From: Anaerobacillus alkalilacustris
GTDB lineage: Bacteria > Bacillota > Bacilli > Bacillales > Anaerobacillaceae
Assembly (NCBI RefSeq): GCF_001866005.1
Contig: NZ_MLQR01000001.1
Span: forward strand, 517,978-581,977
DNA: 64,000 nt
Direction: 5' to 3'
Part shown: piece by piece, positions 18,201 to 26,674 of the stretch
How positions within the stretch are numbered: position 1 is the first letter of the stretch
Layout: the number at the start of each line of letters is the position of its first letter
Notes under the pieces: model-generated
Seen by the model: the letters and a program-made list of their open reading frames with translations, nothing else
The model's database searches: none
What the model was told of the DNA's origin: nothing
Position numbers and translations under genes: made by a program

Positions 18201-18809
18201 GGAGATGATCAAACAGGCGTAGAGCCAGTAGATCCTGTTATAGTTGACAAAGGAGTTACTATTCCTGTATCTGCTAATGATGTAGTTAAATTAAGAGATT
18301 CTAAAACTTCTATTGTGATGCCGGCAAATTTACCTGCAGATACAACGATTTCTGTTGCATTAGTAGAAGGATTACTTACTACTCCTCAGGGTCTTAACAA
18401 AGCAGGAGAAGTGATTAAGGTAGATCTTCAGTTAGGTGATGGCCAATTTGATGGCGAATTTGAGTTAACTTTAGGGTATGAAGATGGTTTTGAAGAAGTA
18501 GCAATTTACTATTTAGATGAAACAACAGGGGAATGGGCTTTAGTTGGTGGAGAGATGAACCCTGAAACTAACACAATAACTGTTACGGTTACGCATTTTT
18601 CGACCTATGGTGTATTTGGTCAAGACCCAGCTGACCCAGTTGACCCAGTCGATAATCAAACAGAAGATGATATAAAAACTGAAAAAGATACGGATAATAA
18701 ATTACCAGATACAGCGACAAATAGTTTTAACTTGTTGTTAGTAGGTTTAACATTAATTGTACTTGGTGGAATCGCTTTAATTGTTAAACGCAGAAGAAGA
18801 TTAACTTAA
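15276..18809 (+). CDS. Surface-anchored GH16 laminarinase with four binding modules
   Basis: A 1177-residue secreted endo-beta-1,3-glucanase. A signal peptide covers about residues 1-27. The GH16 domain follows (about 35-295) with the catalytic ExDxxE motif GEIDIMEN, where Glu161 is the nucleophile and Glu166 the acid/base. Four CBM4/9-like beta-sandwich modules lie at about 316-481, 498-646, 658-808 and 814-963; the last two share FPLKNG(N/D)F starts. A further beta domain (988-1113) precedes the sorting signal LPDTA (1142), a hydrophobic helix and a KRRRR tail, so sortase would fix the enzyme to the cell wall. RBS GGAGGG at 15261. Three LacI-type operators upstream tie it to the importer regulon. 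Confidence 0.94.
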   Translation: MSKKWLKVLLVILLISSNFSMVVKAEETSNANDEWKLVWSDEFEGDKLDETKWTRDTGNGFFQEDGTFIPGWGNEELQSYQEDNVRVEGGKLILEGRKETVSDDTGTYHYTSGKIHSHGKFSQKYGRFEAKMSLPEGQGYWPAFWMMPEHDVYGGWAASGEIDIMENAGGTPHKIGGAIHYGGQWPNNTYTAKDYYFPEGQDVTDFNVYAVEWEPGEIRWYVNDDLYQTLNNWNTTSTGNPAKFTYPAPFDQEFYLILNLAIGGWYGGNPNDTTPFPGEMVVDYIRVYELTGSDYKEPVEPVFDPVELPTDAKEAIDGNYVYDTNYENSFTVLRTNNDVESKWNYDYWNFLNLEEFNGTGSVSVDTLNGEKFAKVDIANGGNQTYSIQLIQNVTMGTGRWYKLSFDAKSNTDREINVKIGGGADRGWTAYSPNMDYALTNEVQSYEMIFQMQHDTDPRARLEFNLGLNSNPVWIGNVVVEEVDALDPYNEDAPKRPLSNGNHVYNGTFDQGGMDRMTFWHFKTDGAEAKASVDPIDRELALAITDGGSSVESIKLLQKGMNLLPNDEYKVTFDAKATADRDIKVALISKDGSENYSGNQVVSLSTTMEQKEMSFVMPNVEDVEGQLVFLLGGNNSDIVIDNVKMVRTSNNNAGVSFEQAFPLKNGNFSSGLDSWDKHIQGDHEPGTSNATIEVGDGELKASITNEGWEPWHVLLMQNGMRLSGNQTYVLEFDAKSTVDRKVEVVLENAAYNRYFSDIAELTNSMKTFTYEFVMSADDTVDLKYLLGKIANSEDIGSHEVFIDNVKLEVKGEREKYFPLKNGDFGAGLENWHDHVQGVWEGQSKASFAEVDGKAKITVDHTGNDTWHVQFFQEDLTLEEGKTYVIQFDGTSSINRKIELIVENASYHRYFSEEIELTNETQTFKYEFDMSSTDVTSLKFLLGSVGEVISDTHDIYIDNVRLEVKGAREALYGSEKPGDDQTGVEPVDPVIVDKGVTIPVSANDVVKLRDSKTSIVMPANLPADTTISVALVEGLLTTPQGLNKAGEVIKVDLQLGDGQFDGEFELTLGYEDGFEEVAIYYLDETTGEWALVGGEMNPETNTITVTVTHFSTYGVFGQDPADPVDPVDNQTEDDIKTEKDTDNKLPDTATNSFNLLLVGLTLIVLGGIALIVKRRRRLT

Positions 18810-18826
18810 GTATTCCTGGATTAAAG

Positions 18827-18869
18827 TAAGAATGTCTGACCTCGATAAGGGTCAGACATTCTTATACTT
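18827..18869 (+). terminator. Terminator of the laminarinase gene
   Basis: TAAGAATGTCTGAC pairs perfectly with GTCAGACATTCTTA (14 bp, 10-base loop), followed by TACTTT. A decayed copy lies at 22199-22236. Bases 18870-19058 hold nothing further that I can name. Confidence 0.85.
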
Positions 18870-19058
18870 TATAAGGATAATCTCAAATGTCCAATGTGTT
18901 TAATATATTTAAAAAATAATGAAGACTTTAATCAGTCCATACCTTTCATACGGTTAATTTCAAAATCCACTTTCGTTATAAGGGCCATTTAAATATATTA
19001 TGAAATAGTCATACTTCGTTTTTAGAATATGAATGAAACAAAAATTCGTAAGTTTTCT

Positions 19059-19428
19059 TTATTGTTTTTTGTTTTTCTTCACTCTGGCTTTAGATATTGA
19101 ATTTCTTAAGTGATTTTCCAAAAAAATTCTTGGAATTGCATATTCTTTTGTTTTTCTGGAAAGCAAAGAGGTACGCAACCAATTCGCAAGATTGTATACT
19201 AATAAACTCCCTAAATGTATAAGCTAGGTTGAGAAGCTAACACACCTATTCCTAGTATATGAGTAAACAAAGTGTCTTTCGTCTTTAAATCTAAATACTG
19301 TGCCACTGTTTTTGAAAATCCTACTCTCTAAAAAGGAATTCACCGTTATCAGACGAAGGTTCACCTCCATCATTTGATAATTTTTTCTGACGATTGAAAT
19401 TAAATGTAAATTGCTGTAAAGTTGCCAT
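19059..19428 (-). pseudogene. IS1380-family transposase remnant
   Basis: On the minus strand, AAAGGATTCTTAC precedes an ATG at 19428. It opens MATLQQFTFNFNRQKKLSND, continues GGEPSSDNGEFLFRE, then stops. After a small deletion and frame change the match resumes as GFSKTVAQYLDLKTKDTLFT, ending near 19211. This is the N terminus of IS1380-type DDE transposases as I remember the family (NFN...SNDGG..SSD.GEFLFREFDEKIGFSKT). A fragment resembling the family C terminus (NLANWLRT, FPEKQKN) follows down to about 19059, in shifting frames. The catalytic centre is missing, so the element is dead. The N-terminal match is firm; the C-terminal part is tentative. Confidence 0.65.
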
Positions 19429-19643
19429 TGTAAGAATCCTTTATCTGGTTATTTTGTGGTGATTATACTTTAACAGAAATAGATTCTTTTTTCATTTATA
19501 GTGCAATACCAATTAATAAAAAAGCTTATTAAATAGGCAATTGTAGCTTATTCTCAATTTTATATGAATAATTCAGGATACATTTACAATTAATCTGTGG
19601 GTGTGATGACGCAGATAAAAAGGGCGGAATATGAGGTGGTTAG

Positions 19644-20276
19644 ATGAAAACGGAAGGATTTATTGGAAAAGTTTATTATGGGCTAGATTTGTTTATGAAA
19701 ATTGCTTATATCAATTTATTATGGATTATATTCACAGTCATCGGATTAGTGATTTTCGGAGTCGCACCAGCATCAGTTGCATTGCTAACGATTATTAGAA
19801 AATGGCTAATAAAAGATACTGATATACCAATACTGTCTACCTTTTTCCAAGTGTACAAAAAGGAATTTTTAAAATCAAATTTAGCAGGGCTCTTTTTTTT
19901 GTTAGTATTTATCGTTTTATATATTCAGTTTAGTTATATTCCATTAGTAGATAGCTTCCTTCAAGTTATTCTAACGATAGGTCTTATTATTAATGGAATG
20001 ATCTTCTTAGTGACGTTTATCTATTTTTTCCCTATATACGTCCATTATAATTTGAAATTTCACGAATACTTCAAGCGTTCTTTTTTAATGGGTATGATTA
20101 ATATCCATGTTGTATTATTAATTTGTTTCTGCTTTTTCCTTATATATCATCTATTGGTATATTTCCCCGTTTACGTAGGGCTCTTTTTACCTGGTATAGT
20201 TGGACTAGTTCTTATGTCAATAACTCTATTAGCATTTAATAAATTTGAGGAGAAAAAAGCTAGGTTGAAAAAATAG
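19644..20276 (+). CDS. DUF624 (YesL-like) membrane protein
   Basis: A 210-residue integral membrane protein with about five hydrophobic segments and the family's typical features: NLLWIIFTVIGLVIFGVAPA near the N terminus, RKWL at the first loop, and FPIYVHYNL in the middle. YesL-like proteins are usually encoded beside polysaccharide-responsive binding proteins and YesM/YesN two-component systems, but their molecular role is unknown. Here the next gene is a sugar-binding protein and no kinase is adjacent. ATG is preceded by GAGGTGG. A second homologue lies at 45066 in the xylan locus. Confidence 0.88.
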   Translation: MKTEGFIGKVYYGLDLFMKIAYINLLWIIFTVIGLVIFGVAPASVALLTIIRKWLIKDTDIPILSTFFQVYKKEFLKSNLAGLFFLLVFIVLYIQFSYIPLVDSFLQVILTIGLIINGMIFLVTFIYFFPIYVHYNLKFHEYFKRSFLMGMINIHVVLLICFCFFLIYHLLVYFPVYVGLFLPGIVGLVLMSITLLAFNKFEEKKARLKK

Positions 20277-20516
20277 TTATTAGAAAGAAACATCATTCTA
20301 AAAACTTATAGAACGTTGAAGACTTTGCCCTTCAAAGGGAAGGTCCTATATAAAGGAAAGAGTATTAGTTATGTATACAAATAGTACGTTGTCAAATATC
20401 GCAAATTTCCAAAATTCCCTTTTAACAGGTTGACCGATACAATGGGAAACTCCCATTAGCTAAATGGTGTTGTATATTTATTGCTGTAAAAAAATTAAAA
20501 CAAAGAGGTATGAATA

Positions 20517-22013
20517 TTGAGAAGTAGATCTGTTTTTCTAATTATAATTTTCACCTTTTTAACCATCCTCATAGGAATGATGTTTAAGTCACACCTTAGC
20601 GAAAAGCCAACAGTAGTTATTGTTTTAAAAGATTTAGATACTCAATATTGGGAACTAGTAAAAGCTGGAGCAGAACAAGGTTTTAGTGATTTTGGTGTGA
20701 ATGGAAAAGCTGTTGCAGCAAGTTTAGGAGATGTAGAGGGACAGAAAGATTTGTTGAAAAGTATTCTTAAAGAAAAACCAGATCTATTAATTGTCTCTCC
20801 CCTCAACTCTGATATTGTTCCAACATTAGAAGGGTTTAACGCAAATAGTATTCCTGTATTGTTATTAGATACTGACAACGCTTGGGGAAATAAAACATCT
20901 TATATTGGTACGAACAATATTAATTTAGGAAAAATGGGTGGGATGCTATTAGCTACACAACTGCAGCCTGGAAATGAAGTGGCTATACTAGGTGGTCATA
21001 TTTCAGAGGAACGGATAAAAGGAGCAAAACTTAGTTTAGAAGCTGCACGTGTCAAAATTGCGATAGAAACATTTAATTTGCCGAATGAGTCTGGTCCTGT
21101 TAAAGAAGTAATGGAAACAATCTTGGAGGATTATCCTAATATAAAAGGTGTATTTGCTGATACTGATATTAAGGCATTAGGGGCTTTGGATGCGATTGAG
21201 GAATATGGTCTTAACATACCAGTTATAGGAGCAGATGGAATTAATGAAATGCTTGAATTAATAGAAGAAGGGATATTGACTGGAACAGTAGCACAAAATC
21301 CGTATGATATGGGTTATTTAAGTGTTGAAACTGCTATGAAAGTGCTTCAGGGAGAAAGGGTAGTAGAAATGGTTGATACTGGTGTAGACATTATTACTAA
21401 AGCTAATGCAAGCGAAAGACTGACTTTTCAACAAAGAGTGTTAGAGAAATTATATTTGCGATTTTTTTCAGATACAAATTCTATGAAAACATTTACGTAT
21501 GAATTTGAAATGAGTGCTGATGAAGGCGAAAGAGAGAAGTACTTCCCACTAAAAAATGGTGATTTCAGTACTGGTCTTAAAAATTGGGAGAGCCATGTTC
21601 AAGGTTGGGATAGGCAATCCAATGTATCTTTTGCTGAAGAAAATGGAAAAGCAAAGATATCTATAGAACATACCGGAATAAATCCATGGGATATTTTGCT
21701 TTTTCAAAAAGACTTAACGTTAGAGAAAGGATTAACGTATGTTATTGAATTTGATGTTAACACATCTATCGATAGAAAGTTAGAATTAGTTATAGATAAC
21801 GGCGCAGATGGAGGGTATCACCGTTATTTTGAAGAGATTATTCAAATAACAACAGATCCACAAACATTCAGCTATGAATTTGAAATGCCAACAACAGACG
21901 TATTTGAATTTAAATTTTTAGTAGGTTCCGTTGAAGGTGTGGTTATAGAAAATTCACATGACATTTTTATCGGCAATGTTAGACTAGAAGCAAAAGGGGC
22001 TCGTGAAAATTGA
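20517..22013 (+). CDS. Chimeric protein: RbsB-like sugar-binding domain fused to a laminarinase-type CBM
   Basis: A 498-residue protein. One N-terminal membrane helix (about 5-24) is followed by a periplasmic-binding domain of the ribose-binding type (about 30-305; VVIVLKDLDTQYWELVKAGA, GVFADTDIKALGALDAI, VIGADG). Such domains next to YesL genes usually sense sugar outside the cell. From about residue 320 the sequence becomes a copy of the GH16 gene's modules. A segment (TNSMKTFTYEFEMSAD) is almost base-identical to 17558-17605, then jumps to GEREKYFPLKNGDF and a complete, more diverged CBM. The start is TTG 20517 with GAGG eight bases upstream; the nearer ATG at 20510 stops after five codons. 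The fusion point suggests recombination between linked loci. Confidence 0.85.
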   Translation: MRSRSVFLIIIFTFLTILIGMMFKSHLSEKPTVVIVLKDLDTQYWELVKAGAEQGFSDFGVNGKAVAASLGDVEGQKDLLKSILKEKPDLLIVSPLNSDIVPTLEGFNANSIPVLLLDTDNAWGNKTSYIGTNNINLGKMGGMLLATQLQPGNEVAILGGHISEERIKGAKLSLEAARVKIAIETFNLPNESGPVKEVMETILEDYPNIKGVFADTDIKALGALDAIEEYGLNIPVIGADGINEMLELIEEGILTGTVAQNPYDMGYLSVETAMKVLQGERVVEMVDTGVDIITKANASERLTFQQRVLEKLYLRFFSDTNSMKTFTYEFEMSADEGEREKYFPLKNGDFSTGLKNWESHVQGWDRQSNVSFAEENGKAKISIEHTGINPWDILLFQKDLTLEKGLTYVIEFDVNTSIDRKLELVIDNGADGGYHRYFEEIIQITTDPQTFSYEFEMPTTDVFEFKFLVGSVEGVVIENSHDIFIGNVRLEAKGAREN

Positions 22014-22236
22014 TGGTGAGCAACTAGCAGATCCAGGTATTGGAGAAGATCATCAGGTGAAGAATCAAATAATGAAGAAGATATAGCTAAGAAATCACTA
22101 GATACAGCAACAAATAGTTTTAGTTTAACATTAATTATAGTAGATGGAATCGTTTTGATCGAGGAGAAAATTAACTTAAGTATTCTCCTCGATTAAAGTA
22201 AGAATGACTGACATCGATAAGGGTCAGACGTTATTA
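22014..22236 (+). pseudogene. Decayed copy of the laminarinase 3' end (anchor region and terminator)
   Basis: After the chimera's stop the DNA still matches the laminarinase end. LDTATNSFSLTLIIVDGIVL is readable in another frame and corresponds to LPDTATNSFNLLL..LIVLGGIAL. TTAACTTAAGTATTC matches bases 18801-18815 and the terminator TAAGAATGNCTGAC recurs at 22199. The LPxTG Pro is lost and frames are broken, so the chimera cannot be wall-anchored by this tail. A new 11-bp hairpin (ATCGAGGAGAA / TTCTCCTCGAT, 22158-22193) is present. The rest of the gap up to 22393 contains no convincing gene. Confidence 0.8.
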
Positions 22237-22393
22237 TCTCCATTGGAAAAAATAACCATATGGAAGTACTAGTAAGTTGGTATAGTTTTCAAATAGCTTG
22301 TAGAGCTAAGGAACGATTTTTCTGCTCCCTTATAGAGAAGGAGATAGATCTTATCGTGAAAGTTAGAATTTTAAATTTGAGGGGGAATAAAAA

Positions 22394-23389
22394 GTGGGGT
22401 ATCATCCGAATGAGCAAAGATATGAATCAATGGTTTATAATCGATGTGGAAAATCAGGCATCAAACTTCCGGCTCTTTCACTAGGGTTATGGCACAACTT
22501 TGGTGGAGAAGATGTTTTTGAGAATGGACGTGCGCTTATTAGAAAAGCGTTTGATTTAGGCATTACTCACTTTGATCTTGCTAATAATTACGGTCCTCCA
22601 CCTGGGTCGGCAGAAGAAAACTTTGGTAAAATTCTGCGACAAGATTTTGTTGGTTTTAGAGATGAAATGGTCATTTCTACAAAAGCTGGTTACGGAATGT
22701 GGCAAGGGCCGTATGGTGATTGGGGATCAAGGAAGTACTTAGTTTCGAGTCTTGATCAAAGTTTAAACAGAATGGGATTGGATTACGTTGATATTTTTTA
22801 TCATCACAGACCAGATCCAGAAACACCACTTGAAGAAACAATGATGGCACTTGATCATATCGTTAAACAAGGTAAAGCCCTATATGTTGGGATTTCTAAT
22901 TATGGGGTAGAGGATACGAAACAGGCGATTGATATATTAAGAAAATTAGGAACACCATTACTTATTCATCAACCAGCTTATTCGATGTTTAATCGCTGGA
23001 TTGAGGAAGGGTTAACATCACTTCTGCAAGAAGAAGCGGCAGGATGTATCGCATTTGTTCCACTTGCACAAGGATTGTTAACAAACCGATACTTAAACGG
23101 TGTTCCTACAGATTCTCGTGCATCTAAAGCAAATAGCTTTTTAAATAGTGGCGATATTACAGAAGAAGTCATTCAAAAAGCACAAAAATTAAACGAATTA
23201 GCGCAAGAACGAAATCAATCCCTTGCACAAATGGCAATTGCATGGGTGCTTCGAGAGCAAAAGGTCACTTCTTGTTTAATTGGGGCTAGTAAAGTTAGCC
23301 AATTAGAAGAAAATGTAGCGGCCCTCAATAACCTTGAATTTAGTTCAGAAGAGCTACAGTTGATTGATAATATTTTAAAAAGCCAATAA
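22394..23389 (+). CDS. Aldo/keto reductase, YghZ/Gpr (L-glyceraldehyde 3-phosphate reductase) type
   Basis: A 331-residue NADPH-dependent AKR with a TIM barrel. The opening YHPNEQRYESM..NRCGKSGIKLPALSLGLWHN is characteristic of the YghZ/Gpr subgroup. The catalytic tetrad region (HFDLANNYG, STKAGYG, DIFYHHRPD) and the C-terminal cofactor segment (CLIGASKVSQLEENV) are present. Family members reduce L-glyceraldehyde 3-phosphate or related aldehydes. The start is GTG 22394 with a GAGGGGGA ribosome binding site eight bases before it. It has its own upstream gap and is followed by a terminator-like hairpin, so it may be transcribed alone. A link to beta-glucan metabolism is not obvious. Confidence 0.9.
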   Translation: MGYHPNEQRYESMVYNRCGKSGIKLPALSLGLWHNFGGEDVFENGRALIRKAFDLGITHFDLANNYGPPPGSAEENFGKILRQDFVGFRDEMVISTKAGYGMWQGPYGDWGSRKYLVSSLDQSLNRMGLDYVDIFYHHRPDPETPLEETMMALDHIVKQGKALYVGISNYGVEDTKQAIDILRKLGTPLLIHQPAYSMFNRWIEEGLTSLLQEEAAGCIAFVPLAQGLLTNRYLNGVPTDSRASKANSFLNSGDITEEVIQKAQKLNELAQERNQSLAQMAIAWVLREQKVTSCLIGASKVSQLEENVAALNNLEFSSEELQLIDNILKSQ

Positions 23390-23502
23390 TAGAACAAGAA
23401 AAAAGAGTCTTAAAGACTTACGCTTCGTAGTTTAGTTATCTTTTGGCAGAGGAAGATTAGTTGGTGGGTCCTTCTATTCTTCAACAACTAACATACATAC
23501 AT

Positions 23503-23549
23503 AACGACACAGCTTTTTGCGGTATGCAAAGAGTTGTGTCGTTTTTTTA
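23503..23549 (+). repeat. Terminator-like hairpin repeat, copy R1
   Basis: AACGACACA...TGTGTCGTT stem around a 23-base loop, followed by TTTTTT. Related sequences lie at 33704, 33801 and 55773. It may also terminate the aldo/keto reductase transcript, 114 bases upstream. Confidence 0.65.
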
Positions 23550-23576
23550 CAGTATCAGAATTTATAAATTTCTAAC

Positions 23577-23811
23577 TTGGAAACTGTCTAGCTCTAGGCG
23601 CCATCGACTCGATCACTTCAGTCAAGGTTCTGACTTCATGACTTCCTGGATTGCTTCTTTGCTGATGCTTCATGCTACTTTGCTTCGAGGAAGCCTACTT
23701 CGAAGCATTGCTGTCAGACGCAGAAGCACATAGATTGCGGTCCAAGAGCAGACCGCTACTTGCCGACCTTCCAGTGTTTGTCGCCGATAGGCGGGCACCT
23801 TGCGCTTTCTT
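23577..23811. repeat. Bacillaceae-type intergenic repeat, copy A
   Basis: It starts with GGAAACTGTCTAGCTCTAGG and ends with CGATAGGCGGGCACCTTGCG followed by CTTTCTT. CGCC near the left end can pair with GGCG near the right, and the interior is full of short inverted repeats. Copies B (28541) and C (42681) share the same ends. This repeat class is common between genes in Bacillus genomes. The long open frame that crosses it (23461-23733) is not a gene. Bases 23812-24114 hold only a short palindrome, AGTGATCACT at 23999, before the next gene. Confidence 0.8.
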
Positions 23812-24114
23812 ATAACAACATTACTTTAGAAAAATATAAAAAGTTTAAAACCCGATAGGAATAGAGATTTTTGAAATTTGTTGCTATTTTCTTCATAGTT
23901 TCTCCACATTTATTACTGTTATGAAGGGAGTCTGTTCATATAGTTTGTTAAAGGAACTTATTTTACTTGTTATTATTTTTTTACTTCCTTATGTAGTAAG
24001 TGATCACTATATGGAAGTCGTTAGAAACGTTAACAACTTTCCAAGATTCATGTGAAGGATTTTAACAAAGTAATAAATGAAAAACTGACAAAGACAGGTG
24101 AAGAGGTGTAGCTG

Positions 24115-25899
24115 GTGAAGTTTAAACAAAATGTAGTTGAACAGGCGAAAACAGTAGCGGATGGCTGTATGGGTCATGAGGATGCCTATTGTGTAGCTGC
24201 ATGTCCGATGCATACAGATGTGAAAAAGTATGTATCGCAAATCGGTGTTGGTGATATTAAAGGAGCCATGGAAACGATCCGAGAGAAATTGTTTCTTCCG
24301 AATACGTTAGGGAGAATATGTGCACATCCTTGTGAAGCAAATTGTCGGCGAGAAACAGAATTCGGTGAGGCGATTTCGATTGCTGCTCTTAAGAGATTTG
24401 CTGCAGAGCATGCTGATTCAAAAGACCTTTGGGACAGAGAGACGGCAATCCCATCAGGAAAGCGAGTTGCTATTGTAGGTGCTGGTCCTGCTGGGGCACA
24501 AGCGGCTATTGATTTAAGAAAAGCAGGACACGATGTTGTTATTTACGATAAGCTTGACGTTTGCGGAGGGATGATGAGAGTAGGGATCCCTGAGTATCGG
24601 TTACCTCGTGAAGTGATTGATTTTGAATACTGTTACCTTGAAGACTTAGGTGTCGGTTTTAGAATGGGGATTGAAGTAGGCAAAGATATTTTATTCCAAC
24701 AATTACGTAATGAATATGACGCTGTTATTTTAGCGCATGGTGCTCATAAAGGAAGTAAACCTCCTGTACCTGGTAAAGACCATGAAGGTGTTTTTCATGC
24801 AGTAGAATATTTAAAAGAAATTAGTTTAACGCGAAAGTTTCCTAAAGCAGGCAAGAAAATTGCTGTAATTGGCGGTGGTGACGTTGCAATGGATTGTGCA
24901 AGGTCTTCGTGGAGAATCGGCGCCGACCAAGTTTATTTAATTAGTTTAGAAGAATATGAGAAATTACCTGCAAGTAAAGAAGAAATAGAAGAATCTCAAG
25001 AAGAAAATGTTCAGTTTATTAACGGTTGGGGAACGGACGTAATTATCGCTGACATGAACGGTCGTGTCAAAACACTTCAAATGAAGAGGGTAGCTTCGAT
25101 GTTTGACAAGGAAGGAACATTTAATCCTTCTTACACAGATGAAACAAAAGAAATCGAAGTAGATACTGTTGTTTTTGCGACAGGACAGCTTGTAGAAGAT
25201 ATTACTGAGGGTGCTCTTGAACAAAAAGGTGGTGGTCGTTATATCGTTGACCCAGAAACATTAGCAACGCAACTTCCCGATGTTTTTGTCGCAGGTGATG
25301 CGAGCGGTGGGGTCATTGTTATTGAAGCGATGGCATTAGGTAGAAAAGCAGCAAAATCAGTAGATAGATATATTGAAAATAAAGATTTGCGACAAGGCCG
25401 AAATTTTAAATCAGAATACAGTTTTTCTACCAACTTAAATGTACCTCTTCGAAAAGGAACAGAAAACTTGCCGAGAACTTCTGGAAACCATCGACCGGCT
25501 GAAGAGCGAAAAAGGGATTTTAAACAATATGATTTAGGTTATACGAGAGAGCAAGCGATCCAAGAAGCTTCGCGGTGTTTAAGATGTGAATGTAAACTTT
25601 GTATGACCGAATGTATTATGATGAACGATTATGGTGAATGTCCACAAGATATTTTTGGAGCTTTCGTTGAAAATGGAGATATTAATCCGATCATCCCTTA
25701 TTCATGCAATATGTGTGGTGGCTGTACCCATGTTTGTCCGAATGATTATAAAATCGGAGAGACATTTATGGCAATGAGAAAGGACTTCATTATTCATAAC
25801 AAAGGGAAATCACCGATGAAAGGCCATAAAGCAATTGAAATGCATCAAAAGCTAGGTTTTTCAAAAATCTTTTGTACGAAAGTGAAGGGAGTGAAATAA
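24115..25899 (+). CDS. FAD/NAD(P) Fe-S oxidoreductase, GltD-like, C-terminal [4Fe-4S] domain
   Basis: A 594-residue cytoplasmic flavoprotein. N-terminal cysteine motifs (CMGHEDAYCVAACPMHTD, CAHPCEANCRR) match the Fe-S domain of glutamate synthase small subunit and related electron-transfer proteins. Two Rossmann folds follow: FAD (VAIVGAGPAGAQAAIDLRKA, about residue 118) and NAD(P) (IAVIGGGDVAMDCAR, about residue 247), with the FAD closing motif VFVAGDASGG. The C terminus adds ferredoxin-like clusters (CLRCECKLC, CNMCGGCTHVCPND). The start is GTG 24115 after GAGGTG. The CCG-domain gene begins one base after its stop, so the two probably form one enzyme that moves electrons to an unknown acceptor. 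Confidence 0.88.
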   Translation: MKFKQNVVEQAKTVADGCMGHEDAYCVAACPMHTDVKKYVSQIGVGDIKGAMETIREKLFLPNTLGRICAHPCEANCRRETEFGEAISIAALKRFAAEHADSKDLWDRETAIPSGKRVAIVGAGPAGAQAAIDLRKAGHDVVIYDKLDVCGGMMRVGIPEYRLPREVIDFEYCYLEDLGVGFRMGIEVGKDILFQQLRNEYDAVILAHGAHKGSKPPVPGKDHEGVFHAVEYLKEISLTRKFPKAGKKIAVIGGGDVAMDCARSSWRIGADQVYLISLEEYEKLPASKEEIEESQEENVQFINGWGTDVIIADMNGRVKTLQMKRVASMFDKEGTFNPSYTDETKEIEVDTVVFATGQLVEDITEGALEQKGGGRYIVDPETLATQLPDVFVAGDASGGVIVIEAMALGRKAAKSVDRYIENKDLRQGRNFKSEYSFSTNLNVPLRKGTENLPRTSGNHRPAEERKRDFKQYDLGYTREQAIQEASRCLRCECKLCMTECIMMNDYGECPQDIFGAFVENGDINPIIPYSCNMCGGCTHVCPNDYKIGETFMAMRKDFIIHNKGKSPMKGHKAIEMHQKLGFSKIFCTKVKGVK

Positions 25900-25900
25900 A

Positions 25901-26674
25901 ATGAGCAAAAATGTAGGCTTTATGCCAGGGTGTTCGTTACCTTCTTACACTCCTGAAGGCGTTAAGAAAACAATGCAATATTTAAAAGAAGTATATCCAA
26001 GTCTTGGCGGTGTCCAAAAGTGCTGTGGAAAAGGAACGAAAGCACTTGGACAGGAAGATAAGTTTTATGAGCGTTTTGCTGGTCTGCAAAATGATATCGA
26101 TAGTGTGGGCATTGAAAAAATAATCGTTGCCTGTCAAAACTGCTTTAAAACGATAAAAGAAACGAGTAATCATACTGAAGTTGAATCGTTATGGACGATT
26201 TTACCTAAAATTGGACTTCCCGATGAGGTGCGTGGAAAAGCGAAAGATAGTGATGTTGTGTTTGGTATCCATGATTCTTGTTCAACACGTTATGAGAAAG
26301 AGATACAAGATGGCATTCGTTGGATTATGAATGAACTTGGTTATAAGGTCGTAGAAACTGAATACTCGAAGGAAAATGCGAGGTGCTGTGGCTTCGGTGG
26401 GATGATCGTACCAGCCAATCCCGACTTAGCTAAACGAGTGATGCAAAGAAGAGCAGATGATTTTGAAAGTGACTATGTGGTCGTTTACTGTGCAGCATGC
26501 CGTTCTTCAATGATGAAAGTTGGAAAAAAGGCTTTCCATATTCTTGATTTGCTTTGGGGACCTGTTGTTTATGCAAATAGTGACGCTCCTGAAGATGTTT
26601 TATCAAGTCCTGCTAAATCTTGGATTAACCGTTATAAATCTAAATGTGTGATTAAGTCTGTTATTAAATCATAG
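25901..26674 (+). CDS. CCG-domain (HdrB/GlpC-like) Fe-S protein
   Basis: A 257-residue cytoplasmic protein with two cysteine-rich CCG modules. Module one has PGCSLPSYTPEG, QKCCGKG and CQNC. Module two has HDSC, ARCCGFGG and YCAACRSSM. Such modules bind a non-cubane [4Fe-4S] cluster in heterodisulfide reductase HdrB, or a cluster in GlpC and LutA-type dehydrogenases. Because it is translationally coupled to the GltD-like flavoprotein, the pair probably acts as a two-subunit reductase, perhaps on a disulfide, persulfide or similar sulfur compound. That substrate is inferred from the rhodanese gene that follows. RBS AAGGGAGTG precedes ATG. Confidence 0.85.
   Translation: MSKNVGFMPGCSLPSYTPEGVKKTMQYLKEVYPSLGGVQKCCGKGTKALGQEDKFYERFAGLQNDIDSVGIEKIIVACQNCFKTIKETSNHTEVESLWTILPKIGLPDEVRGKAKDSDVVFGIHDSCSTRYEKEIQDGIRWIMNELGYKVVETEYSKENARCCGFGGMIVPANPDLAKRVMQRRADDFESDYVVVYCAACRSSMMKVGKKAFHILDLLWGPVVYANSDAPEDVLSSPAKSWINRYKSKCVIKSVIKS

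Noticed and set aside
22260-22484. 74-codon open frame overlapping the aldo/keto reductase start
   Set aside because: Different frame from the reductase, no ribosome binding site at its start, and no recognisable domain.
23461-23733. 90-codon open frame on the plus strand
   Set aside because: It runs through hairpin R1 and into repeat copy A, and its residues match no family; it is open by chance.
23991-24016. Possible operator (AGTGATCACT core) before the flavoprotein gene
   Set aside because: Only a 10-base palindrome with imperfect extension, no second copy before other genes of the cluster.
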